DNA of 64,000 nt from Mycolicibacterium bacteremicum (GCF_002086115.1 NZ_MVHJ01000002.1:1-64000); one strand, 5' to 3'. Positions 18,316 through 26,725 are shown, counted from the first letter of the stretch. Notes: generated from the letters alone by a model not told the origin. Program-made: numbers and translations.

Positions 18316-19413
18316 ATGACGTCCGGGGGTGAGCTCAGCTTCAGAGATCAGCAACGGTTTGTCGATCCGGCGCAGGAGCTGCCGCCGGAGTGGACCGCGC
18401 CGACGCCTCCGCGCGGATTCCCCGCCGTCGCGCCTCCGGTGCCGGCGCACGACATGACGGCGCCGCCGCAGACCAGTCCGGTGCCGCTGCCCGCGCCGTA
18501 TCTGGACCTGTCCACCGTCGCGTTGCTCGGCCAGCCCAAGCAGGTGCCCGCCGGTGGGTGGCGGCGCTGGCTCTACCTCGGGTCCTTCACGCTCATCAAC
18601 CTCGGCCAGGGCGCCAAGGTCACCAGCGAGCTGACATTGCGGGAGCAGGCCTCCCGGCCCCTGCGCGGCTGCTACCGGATCGCGGTGCTGTCACTGAAAG
18701 GCGGCGTCGGCAAGACCACCGTGACCGCGACGCTGGGCGCCACCTTCGCCTCCACCCGGGGTGACCGCGTCATCGCGGTGGACGCCAACCCCGACCGCGG
18801 CACCCTCAGTCAGAAGGTCCCGCTGGAGACCCCGGCGACGGTGCGCCATCTGCTGCGCGACGCCGAGGGCATCAGCAGCTACAGCGATGTCCGGCGCTAC
18901 ACCTCGCAAGGGCCCAGTCGGCTGGAAGTGCTGGCGTCGGAATCGGATCCGGCCGTCTCCGAGGCGTTCAGCTCCGAGGACTACGCCCGCACCGTCGAGC
19001 TGTTGGAGCGCTACTACAGCCTGGTGCTCACCGACTGCGGGACAGGCATGCTGCACTCGGCGATGGCCGCGGTGCTGGCGAAGGCAGACGCCTTGATCGT
19101 GGTCAGTTCCGGGTCGGTCGACGGTGCGCGGTCGGCCTCGGCAACCCTGGACTGGCTCGACGCGCACGGTCATCAGGATCTGGTCCGCAACGCCGTCGCG
19201 GTGGTGAACGGGGTACGGCCCCGGTCGGGCAAGGTCGATCTGCAGAAGGTCGTCGACCACTTCGCGCGCCGCTGCCGTGCGGTGCTGCAGTTGCCGTTCG
19301 ATCCGCATCTGGAGGAGGGCGCGGAGATCAGCCTGGACCGGCTCAAGCCGGCCACCCGGGATGCGCTGCTGCGCTTGGCGGCCGTGGTGGCCGCGGGATT
19401 TCCCGCCTCCTAG
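18316..19413 (+). CDS. MinD/ParA-like ATPase with Pro-rich N-terminus
   Basis: The 365-residue protein has a Pro/Ala-rich first 75 residues, then a MinD-type P-loop domain. The Walker A is LSLKGGVGKTT (Lys133); it continues with VIAVDANPDRGTLSQKV and LVLTDCGTGM. The architecture resembles ESX-associated EspI/MinD-like ATPases and the Rv0530 gene at this place in M. tuberculosis. Why it follows the cytochrome c genes is not evident; it begins 5 bases after ccsB. No partner is visible nearby. Confidence 0.85.
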   Translation: MTSGGELSFRDQQRFVDPAQELPPEWTAPTPPRGFPAVAPPVPAHDMTAPPQTSPVPLPAPYLDLSTVALLGQPKQVPAGGWRRWLYLGSFTLINLGQGAKVTSELTLREQASRPLRGCYRIAVLSLKGGVGKTTVTATLGATFASTRGDRVIAVDANPDRGTLSQKVPLETPATVRHLLRDAEGISSYSDVRRYTSQGPSRLEVLASESDPAVSEAFSSEDYARTVELLERYYSLVLTDCGTGMLHSAMAAVLAKADALIVVSSGSVDGARSASATLDWLDAHGHQDLVRNAVAVVNGVRPRSGKVDLQKVVDHFARRCRAVLQLPFDPHLEEGAEISLDRLKPATRDALLRLAAVVAAGFPAS

Positions 19414-19571
19414 GAGCGCGGGTTGTCGCCGTCGCGTAGCCGCCGCAGGAAATCGGGATCGTCATCGGGCCCGATCACCCGGGGCCGTGGACGGTTGGCC
19501 GATGCGCGCAGCATCCGGAATGTCAGATAGGCGAGCCCGGCCACCAACAGGACCAGGAGTAAGTACTGCAA
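19410..19571 (-). CDS. Small single-pass membrane protein (Rv0530A-like)
   Basis: The 53-residue protein has one N-terminal membrane helix (QYLLLVLLVAGLAYLTF) and a basic, then acidic, cytoplasmic tail ending DFLRRLRDGDNPRS. I assign a TTG start at 19571 because a perfect AGGAGG (19578-19583) sits six bases upstream and a TATATT -10 lies just beyond it; a longer frame to 19691 has neither. Function is unknown. Its stop overlaps the end of the convergent ATPase gene by four bases. Confidence 0.7.
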   Translation of the reverse strand: MQYLLLVLLVAGLAYLTFRMLRASANRPRPRVIGPDDDPDFLRRLRDGDNPRS

Positions 19572-19577
19572 CGAAAA

Positions 19578-19583
19578 CCTCCT
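19578..19583 (-). promoter_or_regulatory. Strong Shine-Dalgarno AGGAGG fixing a TTG start
   Basis: AGGAGG, a six-base spacer (TTTTCG) and TTG. This decides the start of the 53-residue membrane protein. Confidence 0.75.
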
Positions 19584-19590
19584 TACTCCG

Positions 19591-19596
19591 AATATA
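19591..19596 (-). promoter_or_regulatory. Candidate -10 (TATATT) for the small membrane protein
   Basis: TATATT on the minus strand, eight bases upstream of the AGGAGG, would give a very short leader. Confidence 0.45.
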
Positions 19597-19609
19597 CGCG
19601 TCCCGTCGG

Positions 19610-19615
19610 TAGGCT
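19610..19615 (+). promoter_or_regulatory. Candidate -10 (TAGGCT) of the DUF4229-like gene
   Basis: TAGGCT lies six bases before the GTG at 19622; a leaderless transcript is likely. Confidence 0.4.
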
Positions 19616-19621
19616 CGGGCC

Positions 19622-19927
19622 GTGTCTGAATCTCGGCCGGGTACCCGGATGCTGCGTGATGTCGGAGCCTATCTGCTGGCACGGCTGGCATTGGCGGCCG
19701 TGCTGACGGGTGTCATCCTCGGTGCCGGACATCTGGTCGGGCTGCGCGAATTCCCGGTCGTGGTCGCGGTGTTGTTCGCCATCGTGTTGGCGCTGCCGCT
19801 CGGCATCTGGGTGTTCGCACCGCTGCGTCGTCGCGCCACCCTGAGCATCGCGGAGTTCGACGAGCGTCGCCGCCAGGACAAGCAGAGCCTGCAGGCCCGG
19901 TTGCGCGGCGAGGACCCGGAACCCTAG
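19622..19927 (+). CDS. DUF4229-like two-helix membrane protein
   Basis: The 101-residue protein has two hydrophobic helices (about residues 15-37 and 44-66) and a charged tail, LRRRATLSIAEFDERRRQDK. It matches the small Rv0531-type membrane proteins by position and layout. The GTG start is supported by the TAGGCT hexamer. It diverges from the 53-residue protein gene. The function is unknown. Confidence 0.75.
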   Translation: MSESRPGTRMLRDVGAYLLARLALAAVLTGVILGAGHLVGLREFPVVVAVLFAIVLALPLGIWVFAPLRRRATLSIAEFDERRRQDKQSLQARLRGEDPEP

Positions 19928-19949
19928 ACCCGCCCGCGGCGGTCGCGGC

Positions 19950-19980
19950 TTGAGTATGCCGCTACGTCCGGGTGTTGCAT
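19950..19980 (+). promoter_or_regulatory. MerR-type promoter of the S9 peptidase (TTGAGT-N19-TTGCAT)
   Basis: The spacer is 19 bases instead of 17, the signature of promoters activated by MerR-family proteins. The spacer is 17/19 identical to that at 22968-22986 (shared core TGCCGCTACGTCCG). The -10 ends six bases before the GTG at 19987. Confidence 0.7.
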
Positions 19981-19986
19981 GTCGGC

Positions 19987-22215
19987 GTGACGACGATCGT
20001 GACCGACTCCGACTACGCCCGCGCCGAACAACTTCTCACACCGTATCGGGCCCGCAAGGTGCCCGGCAACGCACTGCACCCGCAGTGGCTCAGCGGCGGC
20101 GCACGCTTCTGGTACCAGGTGGGCAACCGCTACGTCACGGTCGACCCGCACGGCGCGGGCCGGCGCGACGCGTTCGACCACGACGCGCTGGCCGCGGCGC
20201 TGACGGTCGCATCGGGGCATGCGGTCACCGGTGCCGATCTGCCGATCTCGGCGGTGGAGATCACCGATGCGGACACGGTGGTGTTCGGTGCCTTCGGTGA
20301 GCGCTGGGAGTGGGCCGGCGCGACGCTGGGGCCCTCAGGCGCGCCGGCGCCGGTGCCCGCAGAGGTGCCCTCACCGGACGGCGTCTGGGTCGCGTTCCGC
20401 CGCGACGGCAACATCTGGGTCCGGCGGAGCGCCGGCGACGAGGAGTTCGCGCTCACCGATGACGCCGAACCACACTTCGACTACGGCGGCCTGCCCGGGA
20501 CGACCGGGCTGCGCTCACTGTTCCGGTTGCTCGGCCTGCCCGCGCCGGTGGTCCTGCACTGGTCCCCGGATTCGAGCCGAATCCTGGTGCAGCGCATCGA
20601 TCAACGCGAGGTGCCCGAACTGGTGCTCATCGAATCCAGCCCGCCGGATGGTGGTCGTCCGGTGGAGCACCGCACCCGGTACAGCATGCCCGGCGAGGAG
20701 CCCGTGGCGATGATGACGTGGAATGTCCTCGACATCGCCGACCGGACCCAGGTACGCCAGCAGACCGAACCCACCCCGATCATGCACAACGTGGCGCTGG
20801 TCTATGCCTGGTGGTCAGGACAGAACGCCTATTTCCTGCAGCACTCCCGCGATGCCCGCTCCTTGGAACTGCGCCGCCTCGACCCGGCGACCGGTGCGGT
20901 GACCACGCTGGTGAGCGAGGTCGGCCGGACCCGCGTCGACCCGACGGTGCTGCTGGGTGATCCGCACATGGTGCGGGTGCTGGGCACCGGCGAGGTGCTG
21001 TGGTGGTCACAACGCGACGGGTGGGGCCACCTGTACCTCTACTCGGCCGACGGTGCCCAGGTCACCCAGGTGACGAAGGGTCCGTGGCTGGTACGCAGCC
21101 TGCTATGGGTCGACGAGGATGCCCGGCAGGTCTGGTTCGTCGCGAACGGGCTGGTCGACGACGACCCGTATCTGCGGCAGGTCTGTCGAATCGGATTGGA
21201 CGGCAACGGCTTCACCCGGTTGACCGATGACACCCTCGATCACGACGCGGTGGCCCCGCCGGAGGGGGGTTACTTCGTGGACCGGGCGTCGTCGGTACGC
21301 ATGCCCACCCGGTCGGTCGTCCGCGGCCCGGACGGCGCGGTGCTCGTCGAGTTGGAGGCACCGGGCACCGAGGCCCTCGAGCAGCTGGGCTGGCGTTCGC
21401 CGGAGCGCTTCCGCGCCACGGCCGCCGACGGGACGACTCCCATCTTCGGACTGCTCTGGCGGCCACACGATTTCGACCCGCAGCGCCGCTATCCGATCAT
21501 CGAACACAGCTATCCGGGGCCGCAGGTGTACCGGGCGGCACCGTCATTCGACGCCATGCACCAGGGTGAACCGGAGGCCTACGCCGCGCTCGGGTTCGCG
21601 GTGGTGGCGATCGACGGGCGCGGGACCGCGGGGCGCAGCAAGGCCTTTCACGATCACTCCTACGGCGACCTCGGCAATGCCGGGGCGCTCGACGACCATG
21701 TGGCGGCCATCCGGCAACTCGGGCACCGGTATCCCTGGCTGGACACCACCCGCGTCGGCATCACCGGTCAGTCCGCAGGGGCGTTCGCCGCCGCCCGCGC
21801 GGTGTTGCTGTACCCGGATTTCTACAGCGTGGCCGTGGCGACCTCCGGCAATCACGACAACGGTGTGAATCTCGCGATGTGGGCCGAGCACTACCACGGT
21901 GATGTCAGTGCCGACGGCAGGCGGGCGATCTCGAACGCGACACTGGCCGAGAACCTGCGCGGCAAGCTGCTGCTCATCCACGGTGAACTGGACGACAACG
22001 CGCACCCCTACATGACGCTGCGGCTGGCCGACGCCTTGATCAAGGCGGACAAGGACTTCGACCTGATCGTCATTCCCGGTGCCGAGCACGCGCTGGTCGG
22101 GCGCCAGCACTATTTCCTGCGGCGCACCTGGGACTACTTCGTGCGGCACCTGCACGGCAGCGAACCGCCGGCCTACCGGCTCGCACCGTTACCGTTGCCC
22201 ACCCTCGGCCTGTAG
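19987..22215 (+). CDS. S9 family peptidase (dipeptidyl peptidase IV-like)
   Basis: The 742-residue protein has an N-terminal beta-propeller region and a C-terminal alpha/beta-hydrolase domain. The catalytic Ser596 is in GITGQSAGAF, the Asp is within HGELDDNAHP (669/670) and His701 is in PGAEHAL. An HSYPGPQ block marks the start of the hydrolase domain. There is no signal peptide, so it is probably cytoplasmic and cleaves short peptides. I chose GTG 19987 rather than GTG 19972 because 19972 falls inside the MerR-type promoter; the -10 there ends six bases before 19987. Its 3' end overlaps the convergent MerR gene by 27 bases. Regulation by that MerR protein is inferred from the shared operator. 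Confidence 0.88.
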   Translation: MTTIVTDSDYARAEQLLTPYRARKVPGNALHPQWLSGGARFWYQVGNRYVTVDPHGAGRRDAFDHDALAAALTVASGHAVTGADLPISAVEITDADTVVFGAFGERWEWAGATLGPSGAPAPVPAEVPSPDGVWVAFRRDGNIWVRRSAGDEEFALTDDAEPHFDYGGLPGTTGLRSLFRLLGLPAPVVLHWSPDSSRILVQRIDQREVPELVLIESSPPDGGRPVEHRTRYSMPGEEPVAMMTWNVLDIADRTQVRQQTEPTPIMHNVALVYAWWSGQNAYFLQHSRDARSLELRRLDPATGAVTTLVSEVGRTRVDPTVLLGDPHMVRVLGTGEVLWWSQRDGWGHLYLYSADGAQVTQVTKGPWLVRSLLWVDEDARQVWFVANGLVDDDPYLRQVCRIGLDGNGFTRLTDDTLDHDAVAPPEGGYFVDRASSVRMPTRSVVRGPDGAVLVELEAPGTEALEQLGWRSPERFRATAADGTTPIFGLLWRPHDFDPQRRYPIIEHSYPGPQVYRAAPSFDAMHQGEPEAYAALGFAVVAIDGRGTAGRSKAFHDHSYGDLGNAGALDDHVAAIRQLGHRYPWLDTTRVGITGQSAGAFAAARAVLLYPDFYSVAVATSGNHDNGVNLAMWAEHYHGDVSADGRRAISNATLAENLRGKLLLIHGELDDNAHPYMTLRLADALIKADKDFDLIVIPGAEHALVGRQHYFLRRTWDYFVRHLHGSEPPAYRLAPLPLPTLGL

Positions 22216-22935
22216 GGCCGCCACGATCTCGCCGGCCCGACGCAGCACATCGAGCTGGGCGGGGTTGTACAGATCAGCCATCGCGGCGCCGATGGCCTTC
22301 TCGGCGAAGCGGGCACCGCGCGGTGCGTCGATGCGCGCCTCGCTGAGCGCGGGATGGTCCTGCCGCACCTGCCAGATGTAGGGCGCCAGCCGCTCGGCGA
22401 GGTCCCGGCGGGTGGCCTCGTCGGCGTCGGCGGGCAGATCATCCAGCTCGGTGGCGGCCGGATCCTCACGGGTGTCGCCGATCAGGTCGGCGTAGGCCTG
22501 CCGTCCGCGCGGGCCCAGCACCCGACTCAGCACGACCACCAGCTTGCGGTCCGCGTCGGTCATCTTGGCCGCCGCGGTCGGCGCGGCGAACTCGGCGGGC
22601 AGGTCGGTCGGCGCGGAGTTGGTCAGGATCTCGGCCAGTTCGTCGCGCACCTGCTGCAGACGCGCGATGGTCGCCGCCAACTCGTCGTCGAGCTCGCGCA
22701 ACGCCTGCTCGGGATGCTCGTCGGTGTCGCCCAGTGCCGCGATCTGAGGCAGTGAGAAACCCAGGTCCACCAGCCGCTTGATGCGAACCAGGCGAACCAG
22801 GTGCGCGACGCCGTACTGCTTGTAGCCGTTGGACCGTCGTTCCGGTTCGGCCAGCAGGCCGATCTGGTGGTAATGCCGCACCGCCCGCAGGCTGGTGCCG
22901 GCCAGGTCGGCGATTTCCCGGGTGCTCCACGCCAC
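22189..22935 (-). CDS. MerR family transcriptional regulator
   Basis: The 248-residue regulator has an N-terminal MerR winged helix (STREIADLAGTSLRAVRHYH, then RRSNGYKQYGVAHLVRLVRI) and a coiled-coil dimerisation helix (ELDDELAATIARLQQVRDEL). The C-terminal domain of about 130 residues has no Cys and matches no ligand-binding family I recognise, so the inducer is not a metal bound by the usual cysteines. I assign the GTG at 22935; a CATGAT hexamer ends six bases upstream. It diverges from the DUF3159 gene and converges on the S9 peptidase gene, both of which carry the same MerR-type promoter. Confidence 0.88.
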   Translation of the reverse strand: MAWSTREIADLAGTSLRAVRHYHQIGLLAEPERRSNGYKQYGVAHLVRLVRIKRLVDLGFSLPQIAALGDTDEHPEQALRELDDELAATIARLQQVRDELAEILTNSAPTDLPAEFAAPTAAAKMTDADRKLVVVLSRVLGPRGRQAYADLIGDTREDPAATELDDLPADADEATRRDLAERLAPYIWQVRQDHPALSEARIDAPRGARFAEKAIGAAMADLYNPAQLDVLRRAGEIVAALQAEGGQR

Positions 22936-22941
22936 GTACCC

Positions 22942-22947
22942 ATCATG
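22942..22947 (-). promoter_or_regulatory. Candidate -10 (CATGAT) of the merR gene
   Basis: CATGAT is followed by six bases and the GTG at 22935. Its upstream region overlaps the divergent 19-base-spacer promoter, so autoregulation is possible. Confidence 0.35.
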
Positions 22948-22961
22948 CCCATGCCGCCGAC

Positions 22962-22992
22962 TTGACTGTGCCGCTACGTCCGAGTGTGCGAT
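22962..22992 (+). promoter_or_regulatory. MerR-type promoter of the DUF3159 gene (TTGACT-N19-TGCGAT)
   Basis: Same geometry as the element at 19950: 19-base spacer, then a -10 ending six bases before the ATG at 22999. The spacer holds an imperfect dyad, ACTGTGCC-GCTAC-GTCCGAGT. It lies immediately upstream of the divergent merR gene. Confidence 0.72.
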
Positions 22993-22998
22993 GTGCTC

Positions 22999-23652
22999 AT
23001 GTCTGAACAAGCATGCGCGACCGAGGAGCGGGAACCCACCGTCCTGGAGCGGGTCGGCGGCATCTCGGGGTTGGTCTATGCCAGCGTGCCGACCTTCGCC
23101 TACGTCATCGTCAATGCCATCGCGGGGTTGACCGCGGCCGTCGTCGGCGCCCTGGCGGTCAGCGTCGGGCTGATCGTGGTGCGCCGCCTGCGGGGCCAGC
23201 CGATCCAGCCTGCGGTGTCCGGACTGCTCGGTGTCGCGCTCGCAGCCGGCATCGCATACTTCACCGGCTCGGCGGAGAACTACTTCCTGCCCGGTATCTG
23301 GATCAGCCTGGTCTGCGCGGCCGCGTGCATCGTGTCGGTGCTGATGCGTCGCCCGGTGGTCGGGGTGATCTGGAATCTGTTGCGCAGCAGCGGGCCGGAC
23401 CCGAGCTGGCGCGCCGACAAGGCGGTGCTGCGGGCCTTCGACGTCGCCACCCTGACCTTCGTGGTGCTGTTCGCCGCGAGATTTGTTGTCCAGCAATGGC
23501 TCTACGACGGCGGTCACACCGGGTGGCTGGCGGTCGCGCGGATCGGGATGGGCTACCCGCTGCTCGGTCTGGCCCTACTGGTGGTGTTCTGGGCGGTCCG
23601 TCGGGCCAACCGGTTGACCGCCTTGCGCCGCCCGGACGCAGAGAGAGCGTGA
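22999..23652 (+). CDS. DUF3159 domain-containing membrane protein
   Basis: The 217-residue protein has about six hydrophobic segments, beginning ISGLVYASVPTFAYVIVNAI and ending LLGLALLVVFWAVRRANRL. This matches DUF3159, an actinobacterial membrane family of unknown function. The ATG at 22999 fits the promoter at 22962, whose -10 ends six bases before it. By operator sharing it is probably switched together with the S9 peptidase by the adjacent MerR protein, which suggests a joint role in handling or exporting a toxic small molecule. That role is inference. Confidence 0.85.
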   Translation: MSEQACATEEREPTVLERVGGISGLVYASVPTFAYVIVNAIAGLTAAVVGALAVSVGLIVVRRLRGQPIQPAVSGLLGVALAAGIAYFTGSAENYFLPGIWISLVCAAACIVSVLMRRPVVGVIWNLLRSSGPDPSWRADKAVLRAFDVATLTFVVLFAARFVVQQWLYDGGHTGWLAVARIGMGYPLLGLALLVVFWAVRRANRLTALRRPDAERA

Positions 23653-23657
23653 GAGTG

Positions 23658-23698
23658 ACGTTTTTTTGGTCTGCGGCCTCGGGAGAGCGCAGAAACGT
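23658..23698. repeat. Imperfect inverted repeat between convergent genes
   Basis: Nested arms ACGTTT/AAACGT and TCTGCG/CGCAGA flank a small inner CTC/GAG pair. It fills the 60-base gap between the convergent DUF3159 and menA ends, so a termination or mRNA 3'-end role is likely, although the T-run lies on the 5' side of the stem. Confidence 0.5.
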
Positions 23699-23712
23699 CT
23701 CATTCGCCTCCG

Positions 23713-24591
23713 TTACGCGAGCGTGAGCGCCGCGGCGACCGCCATCGACCACACCAGCATCGTCAGCCCGGTGAACTGCAGCACCGGGATCAGCGCCGCG
23801 CCGCCGAGCCGTCCACGCACCGGGGCCGCCGCGCGGACGGCCAGCGGCAGCGCCAGGAATCCGGCGGCCGCCCACGGGGTGGCCAGCATCAGCACCAGGG
23901 TCAGCACGAAGGTCACCGCGACCAGTGCTTGGAACAACAGCCGGGTACGGGCATCCCCGAGCCGCACGGCCAGCGTGATCTTCCCGGACTCGGTGTCGGT
24001 GGGGATGTCTCGGAGGTTGTTGGCCACCAGGACCGCCGAGGACAGCGACCCGATGCCGACGGCCAGTGCCAGGCCCACCCAGTCGACCCGCATCGCCTGG
24101 GTGTACTGGGTGCCCAGCACGGCCACCAGTCCGAAGAAGACGAACACCGCGACCTCGCCGAGACCGCGGTAGCCGTACGGCTTCGACCCCCCGGTGTACA
24201 GCCAGGCCCCGGCGATGCAGACGGCGCCGACCGCGATCAGCCACGGCTGGCTGACGATGGCCAGCGCCAGGCCGGCCGATGCGCCGATGGCCAGGCTCAC
24301 GATCGCCGCCGTGAGCACTGCCCGCGGTGAGGCCGCCCGGGAGCCGACCAGGCGCATCGGTCCGCTGCGTACGTCGTCGGTACCGCGGATGCCGTCGGAG
24401 TAGTCGTTGGCGTAGTTCACCCCGATGATGAGCGCCAGCGAAACTGCCAGCGCCAGCAGCGCCTTCCACCACACCGCGGAGCCCAGCCAGGCGGCCGCGC
24501 CGGTACCGGCGATCACCGGTGCGATCGCGTTGGGGAGGGTGCGGGGGCGGGCGCCGGACACCCACTGCGCGAAGCTAGCCACGCGGGCCAT
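23713..24591 (-). CDS. menA: 1,4-dihydroxy-2-naphthoate polyprenyltransferase
   Basis: MenA attaches the polyprenyl tail to 1,4-dihydroxy-2-naphthoate in menaquinone synthesis. The 292-residue UbiA-family protein has about eight membrane helices. Its prenyl-diphosphate/Mg motifs are [14 protein letters not shown] (near residue 60) and [14 protein letters not shown] (near residue 192). It begins [20 protein letters not shown], the usual MenA start. It corresponds to Rv0534c and diverges from the mtnP unit. Confidence 0.95.
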   Translation of the reverse strand: MARVASFAQWVSGARPRTLPNAIAPVIAGTGAAAWLGSAVWWKALLALAVSLALIIGVNYANDYSDGIRGTDDVRSGPMRLVGSRAASPRAVLTAAIVSLAIGASAGLALAIVSQPWLIAVGAVCIAGAWLYTGGSKPYGYRGLGEVAVFVFFGLVAVLGTQYTQAMRVDWVGLALAVGIGSLSSAVLVANNLRDIPTDTESGKITLAVRLGDARTRLLFQALVAVTFVLTLVLMLATPWAAAGFLALPLAVRAAAPVRGRLGGAALIPVLQFTGLTMLVWSMAVAAALTLA

Positions 24592-24627
24592 CGTTGCATG
24601 TCCTGAACAGCGGTGACGCGGCGCACC

Positions 24628-24656
24628 TTGTCACATCGCGGAGTCGGCATGAGACT
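24628..24656 (+). promoter_or_regulatory. Candidate promoter of the mtnP-epimerase operon
   Basis: TTGTCA (24628-24633), a 17-base spacer and GAGACT (24651-24656) are followed by six bases and the ATG at 24663. Confidence 0.5.
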
Positions 24657-24662
24657 GATCAG

Positions 24663-24884
24663 ATGACTGACCGACTCAGCAAGAGTGAAATCGCCAAGGA
24701 CGCGCTTCAGGAAGGCGTGGAGTCCGTGGCCTCGACGGTGGGGGAGGTCGCGTCGATCATCACGACCGCCGTCAAGGACGTCGCCGGTGCCATCGGCGGG
24801 CTCGCCACCGACGCGTTCGCGATCCGTGATGCCGCCCGGCAGGCCGCCGAACGCGCCGAACTGGACGGTCAGCGCGACGAGTGA
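24663..24884 (+). CDS. Small Ala-rich amphipathic protein
   Basis: The 73-residue protein is almost entirely predicted amphipathic helix (EGVESVASTVGEVASIITTAVKDVA is spread over residues 17-41), with no membrane or signal segment. I do not recognise a family. The ATG is supported by the promoter six bases upstream, and the stop overlaps the mtnP GTG (GTGA), so it is co-translated with mtnP. Confidence 0.65.
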   Translation: MTDRLSKSEIAKDALQEGVESVASTVGEVASIITTAVKDVAGAIGGLATDAFAIRDAARQAAERAELDGQRDE

Positions 24885-25657
24885 TCGGCGTCATCGGCGG
24901 TAGCGGTTTCTACACGTTCTTCGGCGCCGACGCCCGCGCCGTCAACCTGGACACCCCGTACGGCGAACCCAGCGCGGCGATCACGGTCGGTGCCGTCGCC
25001 GGTCACGAGGTCGCATTCCTGCCCCGGCACGGACTCTCTCACGAGTTCTCCCCGCACACCGTGCCGTACCGGGCCAACATGTGGGCGCTGCGCGCGCTCG
25101 GCGTGCGGCGCATCTTCGCCCCGTGCGCGGTGGGCAGCCTCACCGCGGAGCTGGGCCCCGGGGCAATGGTGGTGCCCGACCAGCTGGTCGACCGCACCAG
25201 CGGCCGGCCCGACACCTTCTTCGACTCCGGCGGCATCCATGTCGGCTTCGCCGATCCGTACTGCCCGACGCTGCGGGCCGCCGCCGCGGATCTACCCGGC
25301 GTGGTCGACGGCGGCACCATGGTGGTGGTGCAGGGACCGCGGTTCTCCACCCGCGCGGAGAGCCAGTGGTACGCCGGGCAGGGGTTCAGCCTGATCAACA
25401 TGACCGGCCATCCGGAGGCGGTGCTCGCTCGGGAACTCGAGATGTGTTACGCCGCAATTGCATTGGTGACCGACCTGGATGCCGGCGTCGAGGCCGGTGC
25501 CGGGGTCCGCGCGGTCGACGTGTTCGCCGAGTTCGAGCGCAACATCGGTGGGTTCAAGCAACTGGTGCATGAGGCCATCGCCGGTGTGGCAGCCGAACGC
25601 ACCTGTACGCACTGCCTGGCGCATGAGGGCGTGACCTTGCCGTTCGAACTGCCGTGA
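24881..25657 (+). CDS. mtnP: S-methyl-5'-thioadenosine phosphorylase (PNP/MTAP family)
   Basis: The 258-residue enzyme of the PNP/MTAP family starts VIGVIGGSGFYTFF. It has the phosphate-site block PRHGLSHEFSPHTVPYRANM and the substrate block LINMTGHPEAVLARELEMCYA. It cleaves methylthioadenosine to adenine and methylthioribose-1-phosphate in methionine salvage; some members also act on inosine. It corresponds to Rv0535. Both ends overlap neighbours by four bases, indicating a coupled operon with the epimerase. Confidence 0.92.
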   Translation: MIGVIGGSGFYTFFGADARAVNLDTPYGEPSAAITVGAVAGHEVAFLPRHGLSHEFSPHTVPYRANMWALRALGVRRIFAPCAVGSLTAELGPGAMVVPDQLVDRTSGRPDTFFDSGGIHVGFADPYCPTLRAAAADLPGVVDGGTMVVVQGPRFSTRAESQWYAGQGFSLINMTGHPEAVLARELEMCYAAIALVTDLDAGVEAGAGVRAVDVFAEFERNIGGFKQLVHEAIAGVAAERTCTHCLAHEGVTLPFELP

Positions 25658-26685
25658 GGGTGCTGCTGACCGGCGCGGCCGGTTTCATCGGCAGCCGTAT
25701 CTGGGCGCAGCTGCTGGCAGCCGGGCACGAGGTGGTCGCCGTCGACGCGATGCTGGACGCGGCCCACCGCGACGGTGCCCAACCGCCGGCGGACTGCCGC
25801 CGACTCGACATCCGGGACGCCGACGCGGTGGCGGGCGCGCTGAGCGGCGTGGACGTGGTGTGCCATCAGGCCGCGGTGGTGGGCGCCGGTGTCAACGCCG
25901 CCGACGCCCCGTCCTACGGCAGCCACAACGACTACGGCACCACCGTGCTGCTGGCGCAGATGTTCGCCGCCGGGTGCTCGCGGCTGGTGCTGGCCTCCTC
26001 GATGGTGGTCTACGGCCAGGGCGGTTACGACTGCCCCGAACACGGCCAGGTCGAGCCGCTGCCCCGCACCCGGGCGGACCTCGACGACGGCGTGTTCGAG
26101 CACCGCTGCCCGATCGGTGGGGAGCCGCTGCGGTGGCGGTTGGTCGACGAGGACGCACCGCTGAAACCGCGCAGCCTCTACGCGGCGAGCAAGACCGCCC
26201 AGGAGCATTACGCGTTGGCGTTCAACGATTCCGTCGGCGGATCGGTGGTGGCGCTGCGCTATCACAACGTGTACGGGCCCGGCATGCCGCGCGACACCCC
26301 GTACTCCGGGGTGGCCGCGATCTTCCGGTCGCAGCTGGAGGCCGGCGGGGCGCCCAAGGTGTTCGAAGATGGCGGGCAGATGCGCGATTTCGTGCACGTC
26401 GACGATGTCGCTGCGGCGAATGTCGCCGCGGTGGAGGCCGACCTGGGCGGGTTTGCGGCCTTCAACGTCAGTTCGGGGCGACCGGTGTCCATCCTGGAGG
26501 TGGCCGCCCGGCTCAGCGAGGCGCGCGGTGCGCCGCCGCCGGTGGTGACCGGGCAGTACCGCAACGGTGATGTCCGGCATATCGTCGCCGATCCCGCCAG
26601 GGCCGCTGAGCTGCTGGGATTCCGGGCCGCGGTGGATCCCCGCGACGGTCTCGGGGAGTTCGCCTTCGCGCCGCTCCGGGATTAG
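25654..26685 (+). CDS. NAD-dependent epimerase/dehydratase (extended SDR, GalE3-like)
   Basis: This 343-residue extended SDR has the nucleotide-binding motif LTGAAGFIGSRI at the N-terminus. The catalytic pair is in SLYAASKTAQEHYALAF (YxxxK), and YHNVYGPGMPRDTPYSG follows. Relatives modify sugar nucleotides; position matches Rv0536 (galE3), whose substrate has not been firmly set. The GTG overlaps the mtnP stop. Confidence 0.88.
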   Translation: MRVLLTGAAGFIGSRIWAQLLAAGHEVVAVDAMLDAAHRDGAQPPADCRRLDIRDADAVAGALSGVDVVCHQAAVVGAGVNAADAPSYGSHNDYGTTVLLAQMFAAGCSRLVLASSMVVYGQGGYDCPEHGQVEPLPRTRADLDDGVFEHRCPIGGEPLRWRLVDEDAPLKPRSLYAASKTAQEHYALAFNDSVGGSVVALRYHNVYGPGMPRDTPYSGVAAIFRSQLEAGGAPKVFEDGGQMRDFVHVDDVAAANVAAVEADLGGFAAFNVSSGRPVSILEVAARLSEARGAPPPVVTGQYRNGDVRHIVADPARAAELLGFRAAVDPRDGLGEFAFAPLRD

Positions 26686-26725
26686 CCGGTGGTGCGCGGC
26701 GCGAGAGCCGCCTAGCGTCGGTGAC

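Noticed and set aside
19972..19974. GTG 19972 as start of the S9 peptidase
   Set aside because: It lies inside the spacer of the MerR-type promoter; the GTG at 19987 fits the predicted transcription start.
23658..23698. Intrinsic terminator with U-tract
   Set aside because: The T-run is on the 5' side of the stem in the plus direction and is an A-run in the other, so it is listed only as an inverted repeat.
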